Below, in pieces: positions 1 through 7,423 of a DNA stretch of 37,368 nucleotides. Source of the stretch: Acetobacterium fimetarium (GTDB lineage: Bacteria; Bacillota; Clostridia; Eubacteriales; Eubacteriaceae). Under the pieces are notes generated by a model that ran no database searches, had not been told where the DNA came from, and worked only from the letters and a program-made list of their open reading frames with translations. The position numbers and the translations under genes were made by a program. The stretch's first letter is position 1. Every line of letters begins with the position of its first letter. Location: contig NZ_WJBC01000025.1 in NCBI RefSeq assembly GCF_014284475.1, positions 1-37,368 of the forward strand. The letters run 5' to 3'.

Positions 1-88
1 AGTTATACCTATTTTTAGCTATTCAGTACAAGATATAATGACTGTTCTGCACTTTTAGCTCTACTTAGCGAGGTAACTATTTAAATAA

Positions 89-117
89 AAGCCTTAAAAA
101 TCAATGATTTGAGGCTT
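89..117 (+). other. Imperfect inverted repeat in the 5' leader of the CHAP gene
   Basis: AAGCCT at 89-94 pairs with AGGCTT at 112-117, with further A/T pairing inside (AAAATCA with GATTT). It lies a few bases ahead of the ribosome binding site. It could be a 5' UTR hairpin or the terminator of an upstream gene, although no clean T-tract follows it. Confidence 0.35.
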
Positions 118-143
118 GACATTATAGGAAGGAAAGGGGAAAA

Positions 144-2561
144 ATGAAAAATCGGTTTTCTAAAAGTTGGGGTTTATCGATTATTATGATTCTGATGATG
201 GTTACTCTTTCTTTAACTGTGTCAGCACAAGGGATCAGCAGTGAAGAAGCGGGTAGTAGCAGTGGCGTGATGGCCGGAAATGTCATAACACGTGAAATGA
301 TGCCGGGAGACACGGCAACGGACACCGGGGCTGGGGATTCGGCTGCGGACACCATCAGAGTTGCGTCGGCCTTCACCCCCAGGACGACAGCGCCGGGCAC
401 CGATAATGGCTATTATTATGCCAACAATGTCTTTTATCAGTCCGGCTACGGGATGCCGAACTGCACCGCCTATGCCTGGGGAAGAGCCTACGAGATACTG
501 GGAAGCCGGCCCAATTTGAGTACCGGCAACGCCAATCAATGGTGGGATTACAATTCAAGCAGAGGCATTTATTCCTCTGGGTCGACGCCGAAGGTGGGTG
601 CAATCGCTTGCTTTAACGGCAGTTCCTGCGGACACGTGGCGATTGTCGAGGCAATTTCCGGAAACCGGGTTACCATTTCGGAATCGGCATGGAGCGGATT
701 TCTATTTCGAACGTCCACTTACACCATCGGATCGGAAGACGCGGCATCCGTTGGCGGTTTTCAGGGGTATATTTATCTCGGTGATTTTTCTCAAGACAAT
801 CCTCCGGCTGCAGATACCACCCCGCCGGCCATAGCCAATGTGCAGATTACCGATGTCAATGCCGAAGGTTTCACCGTGAGCTGCAATGTTTCAGATGATT
901 CCGGCATCGATCATGTGCTGTTCCCGACCTGGACGGATGCCAACGGTCAGGATGATCTGACCTGGCATGCCGGAACCGTCAATGGCAACACCGCTACCTG
1001 CCGGATTTTGTACAGCGAACACCATAACGAAAAAGGTGCTTACACGGTCCACATTTATGCCTATGACAAGAGCGGACTTTCTTCGGTCGCTCCGACCGGA
1101 ACAACGATCGATTCAACCGCGCCGACAATCTCGGATGTGGAAATAATCAATCAGTCCGCGCTCGGCTATACTGTCAAATGCAACGTCAGTGATGAATCCG
1201 GAATCAACCGGGTGCAGTTTCCAACCTGGACCAATGCCAACGGTCAGGATGACATCGGCCTGACCTGGTATACGAGCATGACAACCAGCAGTGCCATCGA
1301 AGGCGATACTGTTATCTATACCGTCCGGGACTGGGACCATAATGGCGAACGGGGAGAGTATTTAACGCATATCTATGCCACTGATCAGTTTGGGAATTTT
1401 GCCTGCTATCCGATCAGTGTAAATGTGCAGAATTATGGCAGCATTGTCACCAAAGAAGTGCTCAACAGCCACAAGTATCTGCTGTTCAACGATGCGCTGA
1501 CCTGGCCGGAAGCTGAAAGACAGGCTGAAGCCTTGGGCGGAACACTGGTGACGATCACGTCAGCGGAAGAACAGGCTTTGGTCAAAAATATGGTCAGCAA
1601 TGCCGCACGGGACAATTATTTTATCGGCGGAACCGACGACGGTCAGGAGGGCAATTTCAGATGGGTTACCGGAGAACCCTTCGGCATGACGAAATGGTTG
1701 CCCGGACAGCCGGATAACAACAATGGCAATGAAAATTATCTCGAAATATTTAAAACCGGCTACTGGAATGACGTCCCCAGCACAAGAGTCAGCGGATACA
1801 TCGTTGAAAAAGATCTGGGAGCCCTCAATATTGATTCATTCAGTACCGATAAAGGATCCGGCCAATATGCCAATACCATCATTGCCCTGACAGCGCAGGC
1901 AAGCGGCGAGAATCCCGCTTTTCAGTATAAATTCTACGCTCAGCAGGGAAACACGACAACGGTGCTACAGGAGTATTCCGAGATAAACACAGTGAATTTT
2001 AAACCGACCGCAGCCGGAACCTACACCCTGTTTGTGGATGTAAAAGACAGCGAAGGTCAGGTCCGGACAAAAAGCATTGACAGCTACGTCATCAGGGAAA
2101 TGATCACCAGTTCCTACCGGACCCATATTCAGGATATCGGCTGGCAGGGATTTGTGTCCGATGGGATCTTGAGCGGAACCACCGGTGAGTCCAAACGCCT
2201 GGAAGGCATCGAAATCAAATTGAACAACCGGGGCTATAATGTCGGGGTGGAGTACTGCACCCATATTGAAAACATCGGCTGGCAGGATAAGAGAGCCAAT
2301 GGCGTTATGAGTGGAACCGAGGCACAATCCCTGCGGCTGGAAGCCATCCGGATCAATCTGACGGGAGCTGAGGCCCAGAAATTCGATATCTATTACCGGG
2401 TTCATGCTGAAAATGTCGGCTGGATGGGCTGGGCGAAAAACGGCGATGCGGCCGGAACAGCGGGTTTCAGCTACCGCCTCGAAGCCATTGAAATTCAACT
2501 CGTTCCCGCCGGCGAAGCACCTCCCGGAACAACCGCCACACCTTATCTTGAAAATGTCTAG
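144..2561 (+). CDS. Secreted CHAP-domain cell-wall protein with Ig-like repeats, C-type lectin domain and three ChW repeats
   Basis: The 805-residue protein starts at an ATG after a strong purine-rich site (GGAAGGAAAGGGG). It has a signal peptide (about 1-29, ending VSAQG). A CHAP amidase/endopeptidase domain follows (about 85-215), with candidate catalytic Cys107 (GMPNCTAYAWG) and His164 (CGHVAIVE). Next come two GBS Bsp-like Ig repeats (about 225-330 and 330-430), a C-type lectin fold (about 438-605, WPEAERQAEALGG then WLPGQPDNNNGNENY), a further beta domain (about 610-700), and three clostridial hydrophobic ChW repeats (about 703-795, each with an IGW or VGW core). CHAP enzymes cut peptidoglycan peptide bonds, so this is probably an extracellular wall hydrolase or adhesin anchored by ChW and lectin modules. 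The next gene (2784-4217) is a shorter paralogue lacking the lectin and the second Ig repeat. Domain calls are firm; substrate and ligand are unknown. Confidence 0.88.
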   Translation: MKNRFSKSWGLSIIMILMMVTLSLTVSAQGISSEEAGSSSGVMAGNVITREMMPGDTATDTGAGDSAADTIRVASAFTPRTTAPGTDNGYYYANNVFYQSGYGMPNCTAYAWGRAYEILGSRPNLSTGNANQWWDYNSSRGIYSSGSTPKVGAIACFNGSSCGHVAIVEAISGNRVTISESAWSGFLFRTSTYTIGSEDAASVGGFQGYIYLGDFSQDNPPAADTTPPAIANVQITDVNAEGFTVSCNVSDDSGIDHVLFPTWTDANGQDDLTWHAGTVNGNTATCRILYSEHHNEKGAYTVHIYAYDKSGLSSVAPTGTTIDSTAPTISDVEIINQSALGYTVKCNVSDESGINRVQFPTWTNANGQDDIGLTWYTSMTTSSAIEGDTVIYTVRDWDHNGERGEYLTHIYATDQFGNFACYPISVNVQNYGSIVTKEVLNSHKYLLFNDALTWPEAERQAEALGGTLVTITSAEEQALVKNMVSNAARDNYFIGGTDDGQEGNFRWVTGEPFGMTKWLPGQPDNNNGNENYLEIFKTGYWNDVPSTRVSGYIVEKDLGALNIDSFSTDKGSGQYANTIIALTAQASGENPAFQYKFYAQQGNTTTVLQEYSEINTVNFKPTAAGTYTLFVDVKDSEGQVRTKSIDSYVIREMITSSYRTHIQDIGWQGFVSDGILSGTTGESKRLEGIEIKLNNRGYNVGVEYCTHIENIGWQDKRANGVMSGTEAQSLRLEAIRINLTGAEAQKFDIYYRVHAENVGWMGWAKNGDAAGTAGFSYRLEAIEIQLVPAGEAPPGTTATPYLENV

Positions 2562-2568
2562 TTTAAAA

Positions 2569-2604
2569 ACAGAGGCTTATTTGTAAAGCCTCTGTTTATT
2601 TTTT
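2569..2604 (+). terminator. Rho-independent terminator after the first CHAP gene
   Basis: ACAGAGGCTT (2569-2578) pairs perfectly with AAGCCTCTGT (2586-2595) around a short loop, followed by a T-rich run. It lies eight bases after the stop codon and separates the two paralogues into different transcripts. Confidence 0.85.
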
Positions 2605-2664
2605 GCTATTTTCATCCAAAAAGTAATGATTTCATTGAAAAAAGCATCAAAAAGCAAAAAAATC

Positions 2665-2692
2665 TTGAGTTTGATCGAGCAGGTGGTATAAT
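2665..2692 (+). promoter_or_regulatory. Predicted sigma-A promoter of the second CHAP gene
   Basis: TTGAGT (2665-2670), a 16-base spacer and TATAAT (2687-2692) with an extended -10 TG (TGGTATAAT). It lies about 90 bases before the ATG at 2784. Confidence 0.6.
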
Positions 2693-2783
2693 AAACAGGA
2701 AATAATAATTTTACAAATAATATACAAATATAATACGACTAAAAAAAGACAGATGTTGGCAAAGAATAAAACAGGAGGAAGAA

Positions 2784-4217
2784 ATGAAAAACTGGTTTTT
2801 CAAAAGTTTAGGTTTATATACTGTGCTGATCATGGCGCTGCTGATTTTTCCAGCTAGCGTGCTGGCCGACGAAAATATTACGGCCCGTGAGATGCTTCCG
2901 GGGGATGTTGCCGCGGGAAGCATCAAGCTGAATACAGCCGATCAGGGAAGTATAAAAACTTCTGAAAGCATCGAAGTTTCATCCTCTTTCACCCCGCGGT
3001 TGACAGCACCGACCAGGGATAATACCTACTACTACGAAAATAATATTTACTATCTGAACGGTTACGGCATGCCGAACTGCACCGCCTATGCCTGGGGAAG
3101 AGCCTACGAGCTGCTGGGCAGCGAGCCCAATTTAAGCCATTACAATGCCAATCAATGGTGGGGTTACAATCAGGACAACGGCATCTATACTTACGGGGAT
3201 ACGCCAAAACTGGGCGCAATCGCCTGCTGGGGCGGCAGTGAATGCGGACATGTGGCAGTTGTCGAAAGTATTTCGGGCGATCAGGTCACTATTTCGGAAT
3301 CAAGCTGGAGTGGCAGTCTGTTTGAAAACAACACCTATACAATCGGTTCGGAAAACGCGACATCGGTCGGTGGATTCCAGGGATATATCTATATCGGAGA
3401 ATTTGTCAATGATTCCACACCGCCGGCACTGAGCAACGTACAAATTAAAAACATCGATGAAGAAGGTTTTACAGTAACCTGCAATGTTGCCGATGCTGAA
3501 TCAGGTATCGATTCGGTGATGTTTCCGACCTGGACGGATATTAACGGACAGGATGATATCATCTGGCATCAGGGAAGCGTCGATGGCAATACCGCTTCAT
3601 GCCGAATTCTGTATAGCAACCATAATAATGAAAGAGGCGCCTATACGGTTCATATCTATGCCTACAACCGGGGCGGGCTCAGTTCAATAGCTGCCACTGC
3701 AACGACCATCGATTCAAACACTTCCGGAAAAACGGATGATGTCCCAGACAAAAGCATTGCCTGTTCCTATCAGACACAAATTCAGGATATCGGCTGGCAG
3801 GGCGTAAAAAAGGCCGGTGAGATCAGCGGCACTTTCGGTGAATCGAAACGGCTGGAAGCGATCAAGATCAATCTGGACAGTCACGGATATGATATCGGTG
3901 TACAGTATCGTACCCATATTGAAAACATCGGCTGGCAGGAACCGGTAAAAAGTGGAGAAATGAGCGGAACCGAGGGACAAGCTCTGCGACTGGAAGCCAT
4001 TAAAATTAGCTTAACCGGCGCTGATGCCGACAAATTCGATATTTATTATCGGGTTCATGCCGAGAACTTCGGCTGGCTGGACTGGGCAAAAAATGGTCAG
4101 GAATCCGGAACCGCCGGCTTCGGCTACCGCCTCGAAGCCATCGAGATTCAGGTCCTGCCAAAAGGCAGCGCAGCCCCGGGAGCTACCACACAACCCTATG
4201 TTGAAAATGTTGTATAA
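2784..4217 (+). CDS. Secreted CHAP-domain cell-wall protein with one Ig-like repeat and three ChW repeats
   Basis: This 477-residue protein begins at an ATG behind AGGAGGAAG. The signal peptide is about 1-29 (ending SVLADE). The CHAP domain (about 75-208) keeps Cys99 (GMPNCTAYAWG) and His156 (CGHVAVVE). One GBS Bsp-like repeat (about 216-315) is followed by a short linker and three ChW repeats (about 333-460, IGWQ, IGWQ and FGWL cores). It is closely similar to the upstream 805-residue protein over the CHAP, first Ig and ChW parts, so the pair arose by tandem duplication with gain or loss of the middle modules. A separate promoter and the terminator in front suggest independent expression. 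Likely role: peptidoglycan hydrolysis or remodelling at the cell surface, inferred from domains. Confidence 0.87.
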   Translation: MKNWFFKSLGLYTVLIMALLIFPASVLADENITAREMLPGDVAAGSIKLNTADQGSIKTSESIEVSSSFTPRLTAPTRDNTYYYENNIYYLNGYGMPNCTAYAWGRAYELLGSEPNLSHYNANQWWGYNQDNGIYTYGDTPKLGAIACWGGSECGHVAVVESISGDQVTISESSWSGSLFENNTYTIGSENATSVGGFQGYIYIGEFVNDSTPPALSNVQIKNIDEEGFTVTCNVADAESGIDSVMFPTWTDINGQDDIIWHQGSVDGNTASCRILYSNHNNERGAYTVHIYAYNRGGLSSIAATATTIDSNTSGKTDDVPDKSIACSYQTQIQDIGWQGVKKAGEISGTFGESKRLEAIKINLDSHGYDIGVQYRTHIENIGWQEPVKSGEMSGTEGQALRLEAIKISLTGADADKFDIYYRVHAENFGWLDWAKNGQESGTAGFGYRLEAIEIQVLPKGSAAPGATTQPYVENVV

Positions 4218-4279
4218 GCAATAGTTACAGTTGAAAATTTGAATTTTCGAGTTGAACTTGTGAATAAAATAATAACGTA

Positions 4280-4466
4280 GTACCGACAATTATTACATCG
4301 TGTTGGTTGCATCAGAACGGACATCTCGTAGAGTGTCCGAGCTTGCGCGAAGGCAACGAGCCAATCACAAGTGAGCTTGTAGTTGGCGACTGCCCGCGAC
4401 CAATGCGAAAGGAGCTTAGCGGATTTCGCATGGGCAGCAACCAACTGATTAACAATTGGTCGGTAC
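4280..4466 (+). repeat. Dispersed hairpin-rich element, copy A (187 bp)
   Basis: The left end, GTACCGACAATTATTACATC and onward, is an imperfect inverted repeat of the right end, AACAATTGGTCGGTAC. Inside are a GGACATCT/AGAGTGTCC hairpin (4319-4338) and a long central stem (4346-4398: CGCG/CGCG, GGCA/TGCC, GCCAA/TTGGC, ACAAG/CTTGT). A third hairpin pairs ATGCGAAA (4403-4410) with TTTCGCAT (4424-4431). Copy B at 11249 has the same length and order. It lies between the second CHAP gene and its terminator, so it is probably transcribed in the 3' UTR. No transposase is present and no target duplication is visible. Confidence 0.85.
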
Positions 4467-4483
4467 GGGTTTGGCGTAAATCT

Positions 4484-4518
4484 GAGGTGGAAAATTAAAA
4501 TTTTCCACCTCTTTTTTC
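4484..4518 (+). terminator. Rho-independent terminator
   Basis: GAGGTGGAAAAT (from 4484) pairs with ATTTTCCACCTC (to 4511) around a short A-rich loop and is followed by six Ts. It ends the transcript of the second CHAP gene, downstream of repeat copy A. Confidence 0.9.
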
Positions 4519-4547
4519 TTTTCATTCAATTCATTTCATGTTAGAAT
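4519..4547 (+). promoter_or_regulatory. Predicted promoter of the ABC transporter operon
   Basis: TTTTCA (4519-4524), a 17-base spacer and TAGAAT (4542-4547) with an extended -10 TG (TGTTAGAAT). Transcription would start near 4554, giving a leader of about 185 bases that contains the switch-like structure at 4580-4681. Confidence 0.5.
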
Positions 4548-4579
4548 GAATTCAATTAAATCTGATACCGTTTACCTGA

Positions 4580-4681
4580 CAGAAAAGGAGTTCTGATTTG
4601 GAAGGGACGCGTTCAAAATTAAAAGCCTGTACCAACAGGTGATTTTGCGTCGTCTTCCTGCTCTGAAACAGGAAGTTTTTT
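4580..4681 (+). ncRNA. Riboswitch-like leader with mutually exclusive stem and terminator
   Basis: A small hairpin, CAGAA/TTCTG (4580-4584 with 4591-4595), precedes a long interrupted stem: GGAAG 4600-4604 with CTTCC 4654-4658, ACGC 4607-4610 with GCGT 4647-4650, AAAAT 4615-4619 with ATTTT 4642-4646, and CCTG 4626-4629 with CAGG 4636-4639. The internal loop carries GG opposite CGTC bases. The closing CTTCC is also the 5' arm of the terminator hairpin CTTCCTG/CAGGAAG (4654-4675) with a T-run, so the two folds exclude each other. This is the layout of a riboswitch that turns transcription on when ligand stabilises the upstream fold. I do not recognise a class with certainty. TPP and T-box hallmarks are absent. 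Guanidine-IV (mepA motif) is a possibility to test, because guanidine riboswitches are known near NMT1-like ABC transporters. Confidence 0.6.
4654..4681 (+). terminator. Conditional terminator in the ABC operon leader
   Basis: CTTCCTG (4654-4660) and CAGGAAG (4669-4675) form a seven-pair stem followed by TTTTTT (4676-4681). It lies 60 bases upstream of the first gene, so it must act as an attenuator. Its 5' arm overlaps the closing strand of the upstream fold. Confidence 0.75.
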
Positions 4682-4740
4682 ATTGCAAAATAATGATAAA
4701 ATCTGAACGGAAAACTGTATCAAAAATTAGGAGAAAGAGG

Positions 4741-5739
4741 ATGAAGAAGAAAATGAAAAACAAAAAATGGATGGCATTACTTGGATGTTTACTGGTATTC
4801 TGCTTTGGTCTGACCGCCTGCCAGTCAAAACCGGCCGAACCGCAGACTGTTAAAGTCGCCACGCTGGCCGGTCCAACCGGCATGGGAATGGCACAGATGG
4901 TTGTAAACGGAGTGGACCTGGGAGAAAATGTAACCACAGAATTCACCGTATCCGGCGCACCGGACCAGGTAACAGCCGGCGTCATCAGCGGTGATTATCA
5001 GATCGCAGCGCTGCCGACGAATGCAGCTTCAGTTTTATACAATAAAACCGAAGGTAAAGTGATTCTGGGTGCGGTCAACACATTAGGCGTGCTTTATGTT
5101 GTGGCCGATCAGTCCGAGGGAATTACCACATTTGCCGATCTCAAAGGAAAAACAATTGTTGCCAGCGGTCAGGGTTCAACCCCGGAATATGTGCTGAATT
5201 ATCTGCTGCAGAAGAGTGGCCTGACACCGGGAGTGGATGTCACCATCAACTGGGTAGCGGAACACAGCGAAGCGGTTACCCAGTTGGTATCCGGTGCCGC
5301 AACCGTGGCAATGATACCGGAACCCTTTGTGACCACGGTTGAATCCAAGAAAGCAAATATCATCACGGCTATTGACGTGACCAAAGCATGGGAAGCTGCC
5401 AACAACGGCTCCAAGCTGGCAATGGGTTGTCTGGTTGTGAACAAAGAATGGGCCGAAGCCAATCCGAAACTGGTTGAGAAATTTATGACGGCCTATCAGG
5501 AATCAGTTAAAAATGTCAACGAGAATCCGGCCGAAGGTGCCAAGAATATCGTGACCGCTGGTATCATGGCTGACGCAACACTGGCAGAAAAAGCAATTCC
5601 AAACTGTAATATCGTTTATATTTCTGCTGCCGATGCCAAAAAATCATTAAGCGAATATTACAATATATTAGCCGGGTTTGAACCAAAAGCCATTGGAGGG
5701 AAAGTTCCTGCAGATGATTTCTACGAAATTGGGAAATAA
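4741..5739 (+). CDS. ABC transporter substrate-binding lipoprotein, NMT1/THI5-SsuA type
   Basis: The start is the ATG at 4741 behind AGGAGAAAGAGG; upstream in-frame ATGs lie in the leader and terminator and lack a site. The 332-residue protein has a lipoprotein signal (LTAC, modified Cys27) and a periplasmic-binding fold of the nitrate/sulfonate/thiamine-precursor group: VKVATLAGPTGMGMAQM at the first strand, AALPTNAASVLYNK, the hinge-type DLKGKTIVASGQGSTPEY, and a C-terminal helical lobe. In this family the lipoprotein delivers a small planar or anionic ligand to the membrane permease. The gene is followed by an overlapping permease and then an ATPase, so the three form one importer. The ligand cannot be read from sequence; no thiamine riboswitch is present upstream. 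Confidence 0.85.
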   Translation: MKKKMKNKKWMALLGCLLVFCFGLTACQSKPAEPQTVKVATLAGPTGMGMAQMVVNGVDLGENVTTEFTVSGAPDQVTAGVISGDYQIAALPTNAASVLYNKTEGKVILGAVNTLGVLYVVADQSEGITTFADLKGKTIVASGQGSTPEYVLNYLLQKSGLTPGVDVTINWVAEHSEAVTQLVSGAATVAMIPEPFVTTVESKKANIITAIDVTKAWEAANNGSKLAMGCLVVNKEWAEANPKLVEKFMTAYQESVKNVNENPAEGAKNIVTAGIMADATLAEKAIPNCNIVYISAADAKKSLSEYYNILAGFEPKAIGGKVPADDFYEIGK

Positions 5740-6511
5740 GCAAATAAAAACATTAAAAATAATAGGGAAAAAAATAGGAGTGGCCCTTTTCTGGCTGCTC
5801 CTATGGGCCATGGCAGCATGGTGGGTCGACAGCTCACTGGTGCTGCCATCGCCAATTGATACCCTGAAAGGGATTGCAACCCTGGCAGGGGATGCTGAGT
5901 TTTTTGTCAGCATCGGCGTGACTTTGCTGCGGGTGTTTGGCGGTGTCTTCATATCCGTCGCGCTGGGCATCTTTCTCGGCCTGATCGGAGGGCTCAACGC
6001 GCCTTTCTACGAATTCATGAATCCCTTTGTCAGCATCATCAAATCATTGCCGGTGGTATCGGTCATCATTCTGATCAATTTATGGATTGCCTCAGGGATC
6101 GTTCCCCTCGTGGTCACTTTCCTGATCTGTTTTCCGGTTACCTGGACGAACGTGGTGCAGGGAGTCCATGCTACCGACGAAAAACTCCTGCAGATGGCAA
6201 AAGTCTACAATGTTGCCAAAATGAGAATTGTTAAAGATATCTACATCCCCTCGGTAAAACCCTATGCCGTTTCAGCTCTGATGAACGCTATCGGGTTGGG
6301 CTGGAAGGTGACGGTTACTGCTGAGGTCCTGGCCAATGCGCTTCCTTCAGTGGGGATGAATCTCTATTATTCAAAGATCTATCTGGACACGGATCTGCTG
6401 TTTTCATGGACATTCGTCATCGTCATGTGCAGCTATATCATTGAAAAAGTAACGTTGTTTATGATTGAGCGCAATAAAAGAAAGGGAGCTGATCAATGTC
6501 AATTATCATAA
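5714..6511 (+). CDS. ABC transporter permease, SsuC/TauC-like
   Basis: I chose the ATG at 5714 because GGAGGG lies at 5695-5700; the longer frame from 5678 has no site. The gene overlaps the binding-protein gene by 26 bases, suggesting translational coupling. The 265-residue product has about six membrane helices typical of BPD_transp_1 permeases. The EAA-like cytoplasmic loop that docks the ATPase is near DEKLLQMAKVYNVAKMRIVK, followed by a conserved IYIPSVKPY segment. It forms the membrane channel for the ligand captured by the 4741-5739 lipoprotein, powered by the 6496-7131 ATPase. Confidence 0.88.
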   Translation: MISTKLGNKQIKTLKIIGKKIGVALFWLLLWAMAAWWVDSSLVLPSPIDTLKGIATLAGDAEFFVSIGVTLLRVFGGVFISVALGIFLGLIGGLNAPFYEFMNPFVSIIKSLPVVSVIILINLWIASGIVPLVVTFLICFPVTWTNVVQGVHATDEKLLQMAKVYNVAKMRIVKDIYIPSVKPYAVSALMNAIGLGWKVTVTAEVLANALPSVGMNLYYSKIYLDTDLLFSWTFVIVMCSYIIEKVTLFMIERNKRKGADQCQLS

Positions 6512-7131
6512 AAAATTTGCGGAAAGCCTATGGCGATCAAATTATCTTTGACGATTTCAGCCTGATCCTCGAAAAGAATAAAATAACTGGGATCTTAGGA
6601 CCGTCAGGCTCGGGAAAGACGACCCTGCTCAACCTCTGCAGTGGATTGGATCAGCCCGACGGGGGAACGATTGAAGGAATCAATTTGTCATCCATCTCCT
6701 ATATTTTTCAGGAACCCCGTCTGTTGCCATGGCGCACCATCCGTGAAAACCTGCGCTTTGTGTTCAAAGACCAAGCCGTCAAGCGAAACGGTGCTCACGA
6801 CCAAGAGATCGATGCGATGTTAAAACTGGTGGGGTTGGAAACCGTCGGGGATTATTATCCTCAGGAACTCAGCGGCGGCATGCGCCAGCGGGTTGCCATT
6901 GCCCGGGCCTTTCTTTATCCATCCGAGCTGCTGTTGATGGACGAGCCGTTCAGCAGTCTGGATCTGGCGCTGAAAAACAAACTGATGGGAGATTTCCTGA
7001 ATATCTGGGAAAAGGATAAACGCACCGTGATTTTTGTCAGCCACAACCAGGACGAAATCAACCGATTATCCCACGAGATTCTGACTTTTTCTGATAAACC
7101 GGTGCGAATTCTAAGAAGAGAAACAATTTGA
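6496..7131 (+). CDS. ABC transporter ATP-binding protein, SsuB/TauB-like
   Basis: The ATG at 6496 has AAAGGGAG upstream and overlaps the permease stop by 16 bases. The 211-residue protein has Walker A GPSGSGKT (35-42), a Q-loop in IFQEPRLLPW, the signature LSGGMRQR, Walker B LLLMDEP and an H-loop VSHN. It is a little shorter than typical SsuB/TauB ATPases (about 240-255) and ends soon after the H-loop region. It energises the importer encoded by the two preceding genes. No terminator is obvious directly after the stop, and the next gene starts about 290 bases later. Confidence 0.9.
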   Translation: MSIIIKNLRKAYGDQIIFDDFSLILEKNKITGILGPSGSGKTTLLNLCSGLDQPDGGTIEGINLSSISYIFQEPRLLPWRTIRENLRFVFKDQAVKRNGAHDQEIDAMLKLVGLETVGDYYPQELSGGMRQRVAIARAFLYPSELLLMDEPFSSLDLALKNKLMGDFLNIWEKDKRTVIFVSHNQDEINRLSHEILTFSDKPVRILRRETI

Positions 7132-7263
7132 ATTGAAGTAAAGGCAATGAGCAAAAGGATTGCAGAATGTAGATGGGGATAAAAGATATCATTTCACGGA
7201 TTCATTTATTTGAAAAATAGGGCTTGTAGCGAATAAGTGTTGATCATTAGCCACATATTAAGC

Positions 7264-7292
7264 TTGATTTTCATTTTTTTATTTGGTAGAAT
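7264..7292 (+). promoter_or_regulatory. Predicted promoter of the zinc-ribbon/SPFH cluster
   Basis: TTGATT (7264-7269), a 17-base spacer and TAGAAT (7287-7292). A second possible pair is TTGACA at 7318-7323 with an AT-rich -10 near 7339. The rest of 7132-7423 shows nothing else I can support; it is AT-rich, in contrast to the ABC operon before it. Confidence 0.45.
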
Positions 7293-7423
7293 GTAAAAGT
7301 AAATTTGAAAAGAAAAATTGACATAGAAATAGTAAATTTAATATTTCTCATCGATTCAAGAAAAGACAGGAAGTAAATTAAATTAGGGTCTGGTTACATA
7401 ATAAATTTCGGAGGAATTGACCA

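Noticed and set aside
4196-4525. 109-codon minus-strand frame over repeat copy A (and similar frames at 11123-11332 and 24491-24790)
   Set aside because: These frames only exist because the repeat copies share sequence; they carry no start site and no protein motif.
4580-4681. TPP riboswitch or T-box upstream of the NMT1-like transporter
   Set aside because: There is no CTGAGA thi-box core and no T-box AGGGTGGNACCGCG sequence.
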